From assembly GCF_000725885.1 (NCBI RefSeq), contig NZ_JODR01000005.1:62001-126000 (forward strand): a stretch of 64,000 nt of DNA, written 5' to 3'. The DNA is from Streptomyces albus subsp. albus (GTDB lineage Bacteria > Actinomycetota > Actinomycetes > Streptomycetales > Streptomycetaceae). The notes under the pieces were generated by a model. It saw only the letters and a program-made list of their open reading frames with translations, ran no database searches and was not told where the DNA came from. Both the position numbers and the translations under genes were made by a program. Positions 48,523 to 58,105 of the stretch are shown one piece after another (the first letter of the stretch is position 1; every line of letters starts with the position of its first letter).

Positions 48523-49326
48523 ATGAGCGAGACGTTCCCTCCGCAGCCGTGGCGGCTGCGGGGGCAGATGTACGTGGCACTGTGGCAGGTGCCCGCCCGG
48601 CGGCTGCCCGGCTGGCGGCTGCCGCCCGGTGTCCGGCCGCTGGGGTGGCGGGAACGCCGCGTGGTGGTGACGTTCTGGGTGGACTACCGGCACGGCGGCA
48701 CCCTGGCCTACCGCGAACTGCTGGTCGCCCTGGCGGTCCGGGACGGGCACGGGCCGGCCGGCTGCGCCGTGGAGGCGTGGGTGGACGACGACCGGTCGCT
48801 GGCCGGCGGACGGGAGCTGTGGGGCATCCCCAAGCAGCCCGCCGTCTTCGCCTTCGCCACCGGCCGTCACCGCGGACGGACGCGGCGCCCCGGCCTCTTC
48901 ACCGGTCTGGCGTCGCCGGTGTCACCGGGCGGCGCACCGGACGGACATGCCGGACCGTGGCCGCCCGCGCCGGGCGTGCCGCCCGCGCCGCCCGCGACGG
49001 GCGTGCCGGACGCGGGCCCGGCCGAGGACACCGGGCGGTGGGCGGCGGAGGCGTCGAGCGGGCGGGTGGGCGTCGTACAGCGTGACGTGCTGCGGTTCCC
49101 GGTGCGGCTGCGGCTGGGCTCCCGTCTGGTGCAGCCGTACGGGGACGGGGCGTGCGCCGTGCCGATGCGGCTGAGCGGCACTGTCTGTCTGGCCCGGGCC
49201 CGGCTGGCCGCGGCGCCGGACGGCCCCCTGGGCTACCTCGCCGGCCGGCGCCCGCTCGCCGCCGCCACACTGCACGACTTCACCGCCACCGTGGGCACCG
49301 CCGACGGTGGAGGCCCGCCGCCGTGA
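48523..49326 (+). CDS. Acetoacetate decarboxylase-fold protein
   Basis: 267 residues from ATG 48523 with GAAGAGGAG before it. MYVALWQVPARRLPGWRLPP, VDYRHGGTLAYRELLVALAV and GRELWGIPKQPAVFAF follow the acetoacetate decarboxylase-like (ADC) fold; the IPKQ lysine may correspond to the Schiff-base region. A Pro/Gly/Ala-rich insert of about 50 residues (GVPPAPPATGVPDAGPAE) interrupts the middle. True decarboxylase activity is not established for this subfamily. Convergent with the beta-helix gene. Confidence 0.8.
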   Translation: MSETFPPQPWRLRGQMYVALWQVPARRLPGWRLPPGVRPLGWRERRVVVTFWVDYRHGGTLAYRELLVALAVRDGHGPAGCAVEAWVDDDRSLAGGRELWGIPKQPAVFAFATGRHRGRTRRPGLFTGLASPVSPGGAPDGHAGPWPPAPGVPPAPPATGVPDAGPAEDTGRWAAEASSGRVGVVQRDVLRFPVRLRLGSRLVQPYGDGACAVPMRLSGTVCLARARLAAAPDGPLGYLAGRRPLAAATLHDFTATVGTADGGGPPP

Positions 49327-49383
49327 GCCCGGCCCGTGGTGCGCGGGCGGCGGTCAACAGCCATGGCAGTCACCGTTGCGGTA

Positions 49384-51597
49384 CTAGGGGTGGACGAGGA
49401 CTTGGGAGAGGCCCACGCGGCCGGTACCGGTGAGCTTGACCGTCACATGACGGGTCCGGGCCTTCAGGTCGATCACCGTGGGCCGCAGCGCCCCTCCCTC
49501 GACGTGCACCGTGCCGGTGTCCGTGATGACGTCGAAATCCGCTGTCGTCATCGAGGCGTCGTTCCAGATCTCGATCTGGCCGATGCGGCGCGGCCGGCCG
49601 AGATCGACGCGCCACCAGGAGCCCGGCGCCGACAGCGTGCGGGTGTCCGTCGTGATGTCGCCGTCGGTGGCGAGGGCCGCGGTGGCGGGGCCGTCGGTGG
49701 ACGACTGGCCGGGAGTGCCGTGGCGTGCCAGATCGCGGCGCAGCACTTCGGCGGGTGCGCGGTGGGCGCCGGCCGTGGCGGCGGTGCGCAGGGCCGCCGC
49801 GGGGAGTGCGTCCAGACCGGTGTGGTTGCCGGTCATGACCGAGCCCCGGCCGCCGAGGGCGGGCGCCCGGGTGTCCGTCCAGTTGCCGCGGACGGTGTTC
49901 TCGATGCCGTAGTCGGCCCAGTTCGAGACCCACTTGTATCCGACGCGGGTGACGACGTTCTTCTCGACGAGGATGTGGCTGCTCTGTTCGTCGAGGTAGA
50001 TGCCGTTGCCGTCGCGTTCGGTGTTGCCGTGGCCGGAGCGGTTGAGGTAGTTCCCGGAGACGACGGTTCCCGGCTGGGCGCCCTGGGTGTAGACGGCGCC
50101 GCCGTCGTGCTGGGCCCGGGCGACCTCCATGACGTGGGTGATGCGGTTGTGGGTGATCGCGTTGTCGCGGAGGACGGAGTGCCGGGCCTCCGGCTGGTTC
50201 CAGCCCCAGCCGACCGAGATGCCGGAGTACGGCAGGTGGTCGAGGGTGTTGTGGTCGACGGTCAGTCCGGCCTCGTAGCCGGCCCAGATGCCGACCGCGT
50301 CGGTGTACTCCACGCCGGTGTGACGGATGGTGTTGCGGGCGACCGTGTTGCGCTCGCCCGCCAGAGCCGGGGCCGGCCGCGGCTCGGTGTCCCCCACGTA
50401 GAGCGCGCCGGAGGACAGATCGGTGAAGGAGGACCGGGTGACGGAGGAGTCCTTGGTGCCGGCTTCCAGGACGGCGCCGGCTCCGCCGAGGTGGGCGAAG
50501 CGGGCACGGTCGACGGTGACGTTCCGACCGCCGCGGACGACGAGGGCCGCGGCGGGCTTGGTGTAATACCGGCCGGCGTGGTCCTCGGGGCCGTCCGCAC
50601 CGGTGAGGGTGAAGCCCGCCTGGGTGCCGGCGTACCCCTCGTCGGTGCCGGGCTGCCGGTAGGCGGCGTGGGCGAAGCCGATGCCCCGGACGGTCACGTC
50701 GTGCGCGCCGTCGAGCACGAGGAGGTGCTCGGTGTGCGGGGTGACGACGTGGGCGCGGCGCATGTCCTCGCCCTCGCGCGGCAGGTAGGTGACCGTGCGT
50801 GCCGCCGAGTCCCAGACGAACTCACCCGGGTCGTCGAGGAGTTCCCGGGCGTTCTGGAAGAAGGCGACGCCGCTGTAGCGTGCCGAGTCGACGGTGGTGC
50901 TGTCCCAGGACGGCCCGGTGCGTCCGGTGCCGGCGGCCGAGTTGGTCCAGCAGGGGCGGGCGAAGGTGAGGGTGTCACCGCTGACGCCCGTGATGCGGCA
51001 GTGGTAGGCGCGCCAGCGGATCTTGATGACGGCTTCGGCGTCGGTGGGGCGGCGCCAGCCGGCGATACCGGTGGCCCGGGCGCCGGTCATCCCCGCCTTG
51101 GTCGCGTCGCACACCGTGGCCGGGCACTCTCCGCCGCGTGCCCGAACGGCCCGCTCGCCGTCCACGAACAGCTGGCGCGGGGTGACCCCCTCGGGCACAC
51201 CGGCGCTCCAGGTGCCGTCCGGGTTCGGCGACCAGCCTCCCAGCGTCCGGCCGCCGGAGAGGACGGGCCGGGCGCCGGGGGCCGCCGCCCAGGTGACGGT
51301 GCGGCCGTCGTGCCCCGAGTCCCGCTCGTCCAGGCGCAGGGGTTTCTCGCGCGGGTACGTGCCCGAGGCCAGCAGGACGCGGACGGAGCGGCCGGTCACG
51401 GCCCTGGCCGCGTCCCGCGCGCCGTCCAGGGAGCACGGCCGGGCCACGGTGCAGGCATCACCGTGCCCGTCCGGTGCGGCGTACAGGGTGCGGGGGCCGG
51501 GCGCGGCCTGGGCAGGCGGCAGGCACATCAGGCACAGCAGCACGGCGGCCAGGGCTGCCGGGAGCGTGCCGTATACCGCTCTTCCGGGGTGTTTCAT
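49384..51597 (-). CDS. Secreted right-handed beta-helix protein with discoidin-type C-terminal domain
   Basis: 737 residues from ATG 51597 (ATGA overlap with the M1 peptidase). Signal peptide in residues 1-32 (ALAAVLLCLMCLPPAQA). LYAAPDGHGDACTVARPCSL is a typical start of secreted parallel beta-helix domains, and helix turns follow to about 600 (VVRGGRNVTVDRARFAHLGG, DGNGIYLDEQSSHILVEKNV). The last ~125 residues (TDGDITTDTRTLSAPGSWWR, VDLGRPRRIGQIEIWNDASM) are an F5/8 type C carbohydrate-binding domain. Likely an exported polysaccharide-degrading or -binding enzyme (lyase or glycosidase). Confidence 0.88.
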   Translation of the reverse strand: MKHPGRAVYGTLPAALAAVLLCLMCLPPAQAAPGPRTLYAAPDGHGDACTVARPCSLDGARDAARAVTGRSVRVLLASGTYPREKPLRLDERDSGHDGRTVTWAAAPGARPVLSGGRTLGGWSPNPDGTWSAGVPEGVTPRQLFVDGERAVRARGGECPATVCDATKAGMTGARATGIAGWRRPTDAEAVIKIRWRAYHCRITGVSGDTLTFARPCWTNSAAGTGRTGPSWDSTTVDSARYSGVAFFQNARELLDDPGEFVWDSAARTVTYLPREGEDMRRAHVVTPHTEHLLVLDGAHDVTVRGIGFAHAAYRQPGTDEGYAGTQAGFTLTGADGPEDHAGRYYTKPAAALVVRGGRNVTVDRARFAHLGGAGAVLEAGTKDSSVTRSSFTDLSSGALYVGDTEPRPAPALAGERNTVARNTIRHTGVEYTDAVGIWAGYEAGLTVDHNTLDHLPYSGISVGWGWNQPEARHSVLRDNAITHNRITHVMEVARAQHDGGAVYTQGAQPGTVVSGNYLNRSGHGNTERDGNGIYLDEQSSHILVEKNVVTRVGYKWVSNWADYGIENTVRGNWTDTRAPALGGRGSVMTGNHTGLDALPAAALRTAATAGAHRAPAEVLRRDLARHGTPGQSSTDGPATAALATDGDITTDTRTLSAPGSWWRVDLGRPRRIGQIEIWNDASMTTADFDVITDTGTVHVEGGALRPTVIDLKARTRHVTVKLTGTGRVGLSQVLVHP

Positions 51598-53078
51598 GTG
51601 TCTGCCCTCCAGTCGGGGCGGCCGGGCATGGGCGGGTTGACGGCGCCGAAGAGCCAGTCGCGCAGGAAGCCGTGCAGGGAGCGGTCGCCCGTGACCCGTA
51701 CGGCGTGCCGGATGAAGTCCTCGCTGGTCACATTGCGGTCCTTGAAGCGCTCCGGCCACAGCCGCATCACATGGTCGAACCGTTTGTCGCCGATCCGCAG
51801 GCGCAGGGCGTACAGCACCAGGGCGCCGCCGTCGTAGATGTTGGTGCCGCCCAGCTCCCGGGGGCGTCCCGGCGGGCCGTCCTGGGCGCGGATCTTGTCG
51901 AGCCCCGCATAGGCGGCCCTCATCTTGTCGTCCAGGACCGACCAGCCCCGCTCCTCGCCGTAGAGCGCGGCGTAGTGGACGGCGGGGCCCTCGTTCAGCC
52001 ACGCCTGCTGCCAGTCGGCGGGTGTGACCGAGTCGCCGTACCACTGGTGCACCAGCTCGTGCACCATCGTCGTCTCGTAGCGGGGCCGGCCCGCCGCGTC
52101 GGGGGTGAACCAGTCGGTGGAGAAGAGGCTGAGCGTCTGGTTCTCCAGGGCGTCTGAGTAGCCGTCGTAGATGTGGCAGCCGTAGACGGAGAACGGATAG
52201 CGCCCGAACTTCGCCTCCAGCCAGGCGAGATGGTCGGCGGTGCGGTCGACGACGGGCCGGTATCTGTCCTCCTGCCCTCGCGGAACGATGTGCCGCAGGG
52301 GCAGACCGCGGTGGCTGCTGCCGTACAGATAGGTGCCCCGCACCACCGCGATGCCCACGAGTTCGGTGGCCATCCGCTCGCGCAGGGCGAAGTGCCAGAC
52401 GGTGGAGCCGTCCGCGCGCCGGGTCCTGCGCAGCAGTTCGCCGTTGGCGGCGGCGACGTATCCCTCGGGGGCGCTGAGGTGGAAGGTCCAGGTCGCCTTG
52501 TCGGAGGGGTGGTCGTTGCAGGGGAAGAAGGTGTCGGCGCGGGACGCCTGGGCGGCGCAGGCGAAGCCGCCGTCCGAGCCGAACCTCCACCCCGTCAGGC
52601 CCGAGCGCGGTGCCTTGCCGTTGCCGTGGTGGCGGACCGTGACGGTGAAGGCATCGGAGCGGCGCAGCGGCCGGGCGGGGGTGACGGTCAGCTCCTGTCC
52701 GCTCCCGCCCGGGGACAGGGCCCAGCCGGCGGCGCGCCCGTCGACGGTGACGGAGTCGATGGTGTGACCGTCGGTGTCCAGGTTGAAGGCGGACAGGTCC
52801 TGCTGCGCGCGGGCGTGGAGCACCACGCGGCCGGTGTAGTCGTAGGTCACCGGGGTGAAGTCGAAGGTGAGGTCGTAGTGGGCGACTTGGTAGCCGCCGT
52901 TGCCCAGCGTCGGGAAGAGCGGGTCGCCGAGCCCGGGGGAGCCCGGTGCCGGGCGGCGGCCCGCGGCCTCGGCGGACGGGCCGGGGGCGGGAACGCCGAG
53001 AACGGGTGCGCCCGCGGCGGCGAGTGCGGTGCCGCCCAGGCGCAGGGCGGAGCGTCTGCTGGTGGGGCGCCGGTTCAT
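51594..53078 (-). CDS. Secreted M1-family metallopeptidase
   Basis: 494 residues from ATG 53078 with an AAGGGGAAG site. Twin-arginine-type signal (TSRRSALRLGGTALAAAGAP). The zinc site is MVHELVHQWYGD (His340, Glu341, His344) with the third ligand Glu in WLNEGPA; the exopeptidase GAMEN site reads ALENQTL, a common variant. The N-terminal beta-domain is FDFTPVTYDYTGRVVLHARA. Each end overlaps its neighbour by ATGA, so a peptidase is co-translated with a sugar-binding lipoprotein and a beta-helix protein, an unusual mix that suggests proteoglycan or glycoprotein as food. Confidence 0.92.
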   Translation of the reverse strand: MNRRPTSRRSALRLGGTALAAAGAPVLGVPAPGPSAEAAGRRPAPGSPGLGDPLFPTLGNGGYQVAHYDLTFDFTPVTYDYTGRVVLHARAQQDLSAFNLDTDGHTIDSVTVDGRAAGWALSPGGSGQELTVTPARPLRRSDAFTVTVRHHGNGKAPRSGLTGWRFGSDGGFACAAQASRADTFFPCNDHPSDKATWTFHLSAPEGYVAAANGELLRRTRRADGSTVWHFALRERMATELVGIAVVRGTYLYGSSHRGLPLRHIVPRGQEDRYRPVVDRTADHLAWLEAKFGRYPFSVYGCHIYDGYSDALENQTLSLFSTDWFTPDAAGRPRYETTMVHELVHQWYGDSVTPADWQQAWLNEGPAVHYAALYGEERGWSVLDDKMRAAYAGLDKIRAQDGPPGRPRELGGTNIYDGGALVLYALRLRIGDKRFDHVMRLWPERFKDRNVTSEDFIRHAVRVTGDRSLHGFLRDWLFGAVNPPMPGRPDWRADT

Positions 53079-54754
53079 CGCTTCCCCTTCTGGAGGGCTT
53101 CCTCGAATTCCGCGCGGGCCTTCTCCGCTCCCCTGGCCAGGTACTCCTTGACCAGGTCGTCGTAGGCGGACATCGGTTCGCGGCCGGAGACGATGTCCTT
53201 GAGCCCGTCCTGTTTGAGCGTGTGCAGGCTGCCGGTGCCCTTCGCCTCCCAGGTGGGGGAGAAGACGGTGAGGGCGGGGTCCGTGGCGAGCATCGGGATC
53301 AGCTTCGTGTACGCGGCGTGGACGTGACGCACCCCCGCTGCGGACTCCGCGCTGAAGACGGCGGGGACGGTGGAGGCGAGCATCTTCCACGGGGCGGCGA
53401 CATCCTGCGTGCCCCGTTCGGTGAGGACCGGGTTGCCCTTCCCGTCACGGGTGAAGTCGGTGCCCTCGACTCCGTAGTTGATGAGCGTGTACTCCTCGCT
53501 GCCGAAGGGCGCCGCCACGAAGTCGGCCAGAGCCAGCAGTTGCTCGACACGCGAGGCCGGCGCCTTCTTGACGAAGGTGGTGGACAGACTGAGGTTGTCC
53601 GTCCAGGCGACGGCCTCGGGGCCGAAGGGGACCATGGGGCGCGGGTCGTACTTCTTGTCGACCGCGGCCATCGTGGCGACGTAGCCGGTGCCGGGCGTCA
53701 GATAGGGCGGCATGCCGTCGTAGACGTAGGCGGCCTTGCCGTTCTTGAACATGTCGGTGTAGCGGGCCTTCTGGGCGCCGCTCATACCGAGTGAGCCGGG
53801 GTAGAAGCAGCCGGCCTGCTGGAGCTTGCGGGCGGTCTCGACGGCGAACCGGTACTCGTCGGTCTCCAGATCGGCGGTGAACCTGCCCGTCCTGGTGTCC
53901 ATCCGCCACAGATACGGCGCCCCGGCCGACATGGCGAGCAGATTGGTGACGCTCGCCATGATCGCGTACCGGTCCTCGGCGGGCCGGGTCAGCTCCTTGC
54001 ACAGTTCCACGAACCGGTCCAGGCCGGTGATCTGGTCCAGGTCCGTGACCCCGGCCTCGGCGAACAGGTCGTGCCGGTAGAAGCCGGCTCCGCCCGTGAT
54101 CCCCCTGGTGATCGGGATGCCGTAGAGCTTCCCGTTGTAGACGGCCTTCCGCCAGGCGTCCTTCGGGACGGCGGCGAGGTTCGGATACCTGCGGATTCTG
54201 TCGCCCGCCAGGAAAGGCGTGAGGTCGGCGCAGGTGGCGTCGAGGAAACCGGCCATGTTGTCGACCCCGCCCGTCTCCGGGTACATGAACAGGTCGGGGA
54301 GGTGGTTGGCGGCGATCATGGTGGAGAACTTGCTGGGATAGTCGTCGGCCGGTACCGCCGTCAGGTCGACGGTGCCGCCGAGCCTCCGCTCGATCGCCTG
54401 CCATGCGGCGTTCCTGTCGCGCCCCGCCGGGGGAGGGGCGAAGGTCTCCATGACCGCCGAGACGGGCTCCGCCCCGGCGAGGGGACGGCCCTCGACGGAC
54501 CGCCGGGGCTTGGCGGGGTAGCGGAAGAACCCCGGCGGCACGCCCTCGGCGGTGCCCGGCAGGTCCGGTTCTACCCCGGCGTTCCGCACGGTGGTCGAGG
54601 GCAGCAGCTTTTCGCTCCTGATGCCGGGCCGGGCGGCCGTGCCCCCGTCCCCGCACGCGGTCAGCAGCGGGCCGGCGGCCAGGGCCGCGGTCAGGCCGGC
54701 TCCCGTACGCAGGAGCGCTCTTCGGCCGATCGGGGACTCAGTGGGAGGCGGCAC
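53075..54754 (-). CDS. ABC importer solute-binding lipoprotein (LplA-like)
   Basis: 559 residues from GTG 54754 with AAGGAG nine bases before. Tat lipoprotein signal: IGRRALLRTGAGLTAALAAG followed by PLLTAC, lipid-anchoring cysteine near residue 32. Periplasmic-binding fold with VMETFAPPPAGRDRNAAWQA, NHLPDLFMYPETGG, YNGKLYGIPITRG and WTDNLSLSTTFVKKA; this long form is typical of LplA/YtcQ-type receptors for oligosaccharides released by polysaccharide lyases. It works with the two permeases downstream in the operon order. Confidence 0.92.
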   Translation of the reverse strand: MPPPTESPIGRRALLRTGAGLTAALAAGPLLTACGDGGTAARPGIRSEKLLPSTTVRNAGVEPDLPGTAEGVPPGFFRYPAKPRRSVEGRPLAGAEPVSAVMETFAPPPAGRDRNAAWQAIERRLGGTVDLTAVPADDYPSKFSTMIAANHLPDLFMYPETGGVDNMAGFLDATCADLTPFLAGDRIRRYPNLAAVPKDAWRKAVYNGKLYGIPITRGITGGAGFYRHDLFAEAGVTDLDQITGLDRFVELCKELTRPAEDRYAIMASVTNLLAMSAGAPYLWRMDTRTGRFTADLETDEYRFAVETARKLQQAGCFYPGSLGMSGAQKARYTDMFKNGKAAYVYDGMPPYLTPGTGYVATMAAVDKKYDPRPMVPFGPEAVAWTDNLSLSTTFVKKAPASRVEQLLALADFVAAPFGSEEYTLINYGVEGTDFTRDGKGNPVLTERGTQDVAAPWKMLASTVPAVFSAESAAGVRHVHAAYTKLIPMLATDPALTVFSPTWEAKGTGSLHTLKQDGLKDIVSGREPMSAYDDLVKEYLARGAEKARAEFEEALQKGKR

Positions 54755-54819
54755 CGTGGGAACTCCTTGGTGAGCGGGGTGGAGGAGCGGGCAGGGAAAG
54801 AGGGACGTACGGGCGCTGC

Positions 54820-55803
54820 TCAGCCCTTGACGGCCCCGGTGAGCACCCCTTTGGTGAAGTAGCGCTGGAGGAAGGGGCAGACGAGCAGGATCGGGACGAC
54901 GGCGACGACCAGCACGGCCATCTGTACGGACTGCTGGGGCGCGGTGCTCTCCCCGAGGGCCGTGCCGCCCAGGCTCTGGCCCTGGAGGACGAAGGTGCGC
55001 AGCACCAGCGGGATCGGCCACTTCTCGGCGTCGTCGAGGTACAGCAGCGCGTTGAAGAACGCGTTCCAGTAGGTGACCGCGTAGAAGAGGCTGATCACGG
55101 CCAGCACCGCCTTGGACAGCGGCAGCACGACGCGCAGCAGGATGCGCAGATCGCCCGCACCGTCCACCCGTGCCGCGTCGAGGAGTTCCTCGGGCAGGTT
55201 CATGAAGAACGAGCGCAGCACCACCAGATTGAACGCGCTGACCAGGGTGGGCAGTACGAGCGCGGCGTAGGTGTCGTACAGTCCGAGTTCGTTGACGAGC
55301 AGGAAGTTCGGGATGATGCCCGGGTTGAACAGCATCGTGAACAGGGCCGTCAGCAGCATGAATCGGGACCCGGTGACCTCCCGCCGGGACAGCCCGTAGG
55401 CCATGCCGATGGTGACCAGCAGACTGGCGGCGGTGCCGAGCACCGTGACGGCGATGCTCACCAGCAGGGCCCGCAGGACCACACCGCCGGTGAAGATGGT
55501 GCGGTACGCCTCCAGGGTGGGGTGGTCGGGCCACAGGACGAGCCCGGTGCTTTTGACGATGTCGGTCTGCGAGGCGAAGCTCGTCCCGATGACGCCCAGC
55601 AGCGGGTAGGCGACGACGAGGACGACGACGGTGAGGGCCAGGGCCCTGGCCGCCACGGTGGTCTTCCTGGGCGGCTCCAGCCAGGGCGGCCGGTCCGCCG
55701 TCTTCTTCCGGCGGGCGGGCACGGCACGCACCCGGGCGGGTCCCTGCGGTTCGGTGCCGGCGGCCGGGGGGACCGGGCCGGCCGGCTTGTCAGCGGTCAG
55801 CAC
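54820..55803 (-). CDS. ABC importer permease (LplC/YtcP-like)
   Basis: 327 residues from GTG 55803, overlapping the first permease by 14 bases. A proline-rich cytoplasmic N-terminus of ~45 residues precedes six membrane helices. The EAA loop is FFMNLPEELLDAARVDGAGD, near residue 210, where the ATPase docks. YWNAFFNALLYLDDAEKWP is typical of the LplC/YtcP branch. No ATPase is encoded here; streptomycetes use the shared MsiK. Confidence 0.92.
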   Translation of the reverse strand: MLTADKPAGPVPPAAGTEPQGPARVRAVPARRKKTADRPPWLEPPRKTTVAARALALTVVVLVVAYPLLGVIGTSFASQTDIVKSTGLVLWPDHPTLEAYRTIFTGGVVLRALLVSIAVTVLGTAASLLVTIGMAYGLSRREVTGSRFMLLTALFTMLFNPGIIPNFLLVNELGLYDTYAALVLPTLVSAFNLVVLRSFFMNLPEELLDAARVDGAGDLRILLRVVLPLSKAVLAVISLFYAVTYWNAFFNALLYLDDAEKWPIPLVLRTFVLQGQSLGGTALGESTAPQQSVQMAVLVVAVVPILLVCPFLQRYFTKGVLTGAVKG

Positions 55804-56782
55804 CGCGGTACACCCCTTCGTGGCCGAGACGGTGGGCGAATTTGTTGGCGCCCAGGACCAGCGCGGTGCCCAGGACCGCCTTGACGAGCCCCACGGCGGC
55901 GGCGACACCCCAGTCGTTGTCCCGGATGCCGTGGAAGTAGACGTAGGTGTCGAGGACCTCGCCGGCGCCGGGGCCGACCGCGTCCCGCTGGAGCAGGATC
56001 TGTTCGAAGCCGACGGACAGGACCTGTCCGAGGTTGAGGATCAGCAACAGGATGATCACCGGCGCCAGACCGGGCAGCGTGACGTGCCACAGCCTGCGGG
56101 CCGGCCCGGCTCCGTCGAGCGCGGCGGCCTCGTAACTCTGCCGGTCGATGTTGAGCAGCGCCGCGAGGATGATGATGGTGCCCCAGCCGGCGTCCTTCCA
56201 GACGAGCTGGAGGGTCAGCAGCCAGGGAAAGGCGTCCGGGTCGCTCATCATGTCGTAGCGCGGCAGCCCGAGAGAGCCGAGGAGGTCGGGGAGCAGACCG
56301 GCGCCGCCGAGGATCTGCTGGAAGACCGAGACGATGATGACCCAGCCGATGAAGTGCGGCAGATAGACCACGCTCTGCACGAAGCGACGGACGCGGTCGC
56401 TCACGACGCTGTTGAGCAGCAGGGCCAGGGCGATCGGCACGGGGAAGAAGAACACCAGCTGGATGACCGCGATCTCCAGCGTGTTGGCTGTGGCGGACCA
56501 GAAGGCGGGCTGCGAGAAGGCGGCGGTGAAGTTGGTGATGCCGGACCAGGCGCTGTGCATGTAGCCGAGATAGGGCTGGTAGTCCTGGAAGGCCACCATG
56601 TAGCCCAGCAGCGGCACGTAGTGGAAGACGACGAAGTAGAGCAGCCCCGGCAGGGCGAGCAGCAGCATCACCTTGTCCCGTCTGATCCGCTGCCCCAGGC
56701 TCGTGCGGCGGCCGGGGGCGGGCGGTCTTCGGGCGTTGTGCTGCGGGGGGTCCAGCGGGAGCGGGGGAGCTGAGTCAGCCAT
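55790..56782 (-). CDS. ABC importer permease (LplB-like)
   Basis: 330 residues from ATG 56782 with CAGGA nine bases before. Six helices; VMLLLALPGLLYFVVFHYVP and GYMVAFQDYQPYLGYMHSAW are LplB features, and the EAA loop is YEAAALDGAGPARRLWHVTL. First gene of the minus-strand operon (permease, permease, receptor, M1 peptidase, beta-helix), expressed from the LacI-type controlled promoter at 56831-56860. Confidence 0.93.
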   Translation of the reverse strand: MADSAPPLPLDPPQHNARRPPAPGRRTSLGQRIRRDKVMLLLALPGLLYFVVFHYVPLLGYMVAFQDYQPYLGYMHSAWSGITNFTAAFSQPAFWSATANTLEIAVIQLVFFFPVPIALALLLNSVVSDRVRRFVQSVVYLPHFIGWVIIVSVFQQILGGAGLLPDLLGSLGLPRYDMMSDPDAFPWLLTLQLVWKDAGWGTIIILAALLNIDRQSYEAAALDGAGPARRLWHVTLPGLAPVIILLLILNLGQVLSVGFEQILLQRDAVGPGAGEVLDTYVYFHGIRDNDWGVAAAVGLVKAVLGTALVLGANKFAHRLGHEGVYRGADR

Positions 56783-56830
56783 GATGCGGTCCTGTCGGCT
56801 GGGCGATGCCACGCGGCCTACTGCGCCCGC

Positions 56831-56860
56831 AACGTAGTAACCGCTTACGAACGGCGTCAA
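56831..56860 (-). promoter_or_regulatory. Importer operon promoter with LacI-type operator in the spacer
   Basis: On the minus strand TTGACG (56860-56855) and TACGTT (56836-56831) are 18 bases apart. The spacer contains GTAACCGCTTAC (56837-56848), a near-palindrome of the LacI/GalR type. Binding there would block RNA polymerase. The regulator encoded at 58106 is the obvious candidate. Confidence 0.8.
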
Positions 56861-56946
56861 GACATGTGTAGCCAGCCTCTCCGCCCGCCCCAGGTCGCGC
56901 GCTTGACGGCAGCTCAGGCACTCCCTAGCTTTGCCGTCAGTCCATA

Positions 56947-56958
56947 GAATGCGTTTAC
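56947..56958. promoter_or_regulatory. Weaker LacI-type site before the dehydrogenase
   Basis: GAATGCGTTTAC matches the operator at 56837 in eight of twelve positions, including the CGYTTAC end. It lies 15 bases before the dehydrogenase start and downstream of TTGACG (56903-56908) with TAGCTT at a 17-base spacing. Confidence 0.4.
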
Positions 56959-56972
56959 TGTCCGGAGGCAAG

Positions 56973-58043
56973 GTGCGCACTACCGACGAGGCGCCGGCTC
57001 ACACCGGTGCGGACACCCCGGCGCAGCCCTCCCGCCGGCCGCGCACCCTGCTGGCAATGGCCCCCGACCTGCCGGACCGGCTCTTCCCGCCGGCCGGCCG
57101 GTCCCTCCTCGAAGAGACCGCCGACCTGGTGGCCCCCGCCCCCGTCACCGAGTTCACCTCCGCGCCGGCGCGCGCGGCGCTCGCCCGCAGCGAGGTCCTG
57201 CTCACCGGCTGGGGATGCCCGCCCGTCGACGCCTCGGTGCTGGCACACGCCCCCGCGCTGCGCGCCGTCGTCCACGCCGCCGGCACGGTCAAGACCTTCC
57301 TCCGCCCGGACGTTTTCGAACAGGGCATCGCCGTCTCGTCCGCAGCCGCCGCGAACGCGCTGCCCGTGGCCGAGTTCACCCTCGCCGCCGTCATCATGGG
57401 CGCCAAACGGGCCTTCCCCCTCGCACACCTCTACCGCACCCGCCGCACCCACCGCACGGCCACCGACCTGGACCGCCGGCACTGGCTCGGCACCCACGGC
57501 CTGACCGTCGGCGTCGTCGGCGGCTCCCGGACCGGACGCCGCGTCATCGCCCTGCTCGCCGCCCTCGACGTCGAGATCACCCTGTACGACCCGTACGTGA
57601 CCGCCGAAGAGGCCCGGCAGCTGGGAGCCACCCTCCTCGACCTGGACACCCTGCTGGTCACCAGCGACGTGGTGACCCTCCACGCACCCCAGACCCCCGC
57701 CACCCACCACCTGCTCGACGCCCGGCGCATCGGACTGATGCGGCCCGGCACCCTGCTCGTCAACACCGCGCGCGGCGCCCTCGTCGACACCGAGGCCCTC
57801 ACCGGACACCTGGTCAGCGGGCGGCTCGACGCCGTGCTCGACGTCACCGACCCCGAACCCCTCCCCGCCGGCCACCCGCTGTGGGAGCTGCCGAACGTCC
57901 TGCTCACCCCGCATCTGGCCGGAGCACAGGGCAACGAGACGGCCAGACTCGGCACGCTGGCCGTCGAGGAGCTGGCCCGCTTCGCGCGGGGCGAGCCGTT
58001 CGCCCACCCGGTGCGCGCGGCCGAACTGGAGCGCCTCGCATGA
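56973..58043 (+). CDS. D-isomer-specific 2-hydroxyacid dehydrogenase
   Basis: 356 residues from GTG 56973 with GGAGG six bases before. NAD-binding GVVGGSRTGRRVIALLAALD with YDPYVTAEEA; catalytic Arg in NTARGALVDTEAL, Glu in DVTDPEPLPAGHPL and His in LTPHLAGAQGNE. It interconverts 2-keto and D-2-hydroxy acids. Placed between the importer and the LacI gene it may reduce a keto acid from uronic acid breakdown. Divergent from the importer operon. Confidence 0.9.
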   Translation: MRTTDEAPAHTGADTPAQPSRRPRTLLAMAPDLPDRLFPPAGRSLLEETADLVAPAPVTEFTSAPARAALARSEVLLTGWGCPPVDASVLAHAPALRAVVHAAGTVKTFLRPDVFEQGIAVSSAAAANALPVAEFTLAAVIMGAKRAFPLAHLYRTRRTHRTATDLDRRHWLGTHGLTVGVVGGSRTGRRVIALLAALDVEITLYDPYVTAEEARQLGATLLDLDTLLVTSDVVTLHAPQTPATHHLLDARRIGLMRPGTLLVNTARGALVDTEALTGHLVSGRLDAVLDVTDPEPLPAGHPLWELPNVLLTPHLAGAQGNETARLGTLAVEELARFARGEPFAHPVRAAELERLA

Positions 58044-58105
58044 CACCGCGCGCACTGCGGGACATAAGCTCTGCGCCACGGGACGGCACGGAGGGGAAGG
58101 ACCGG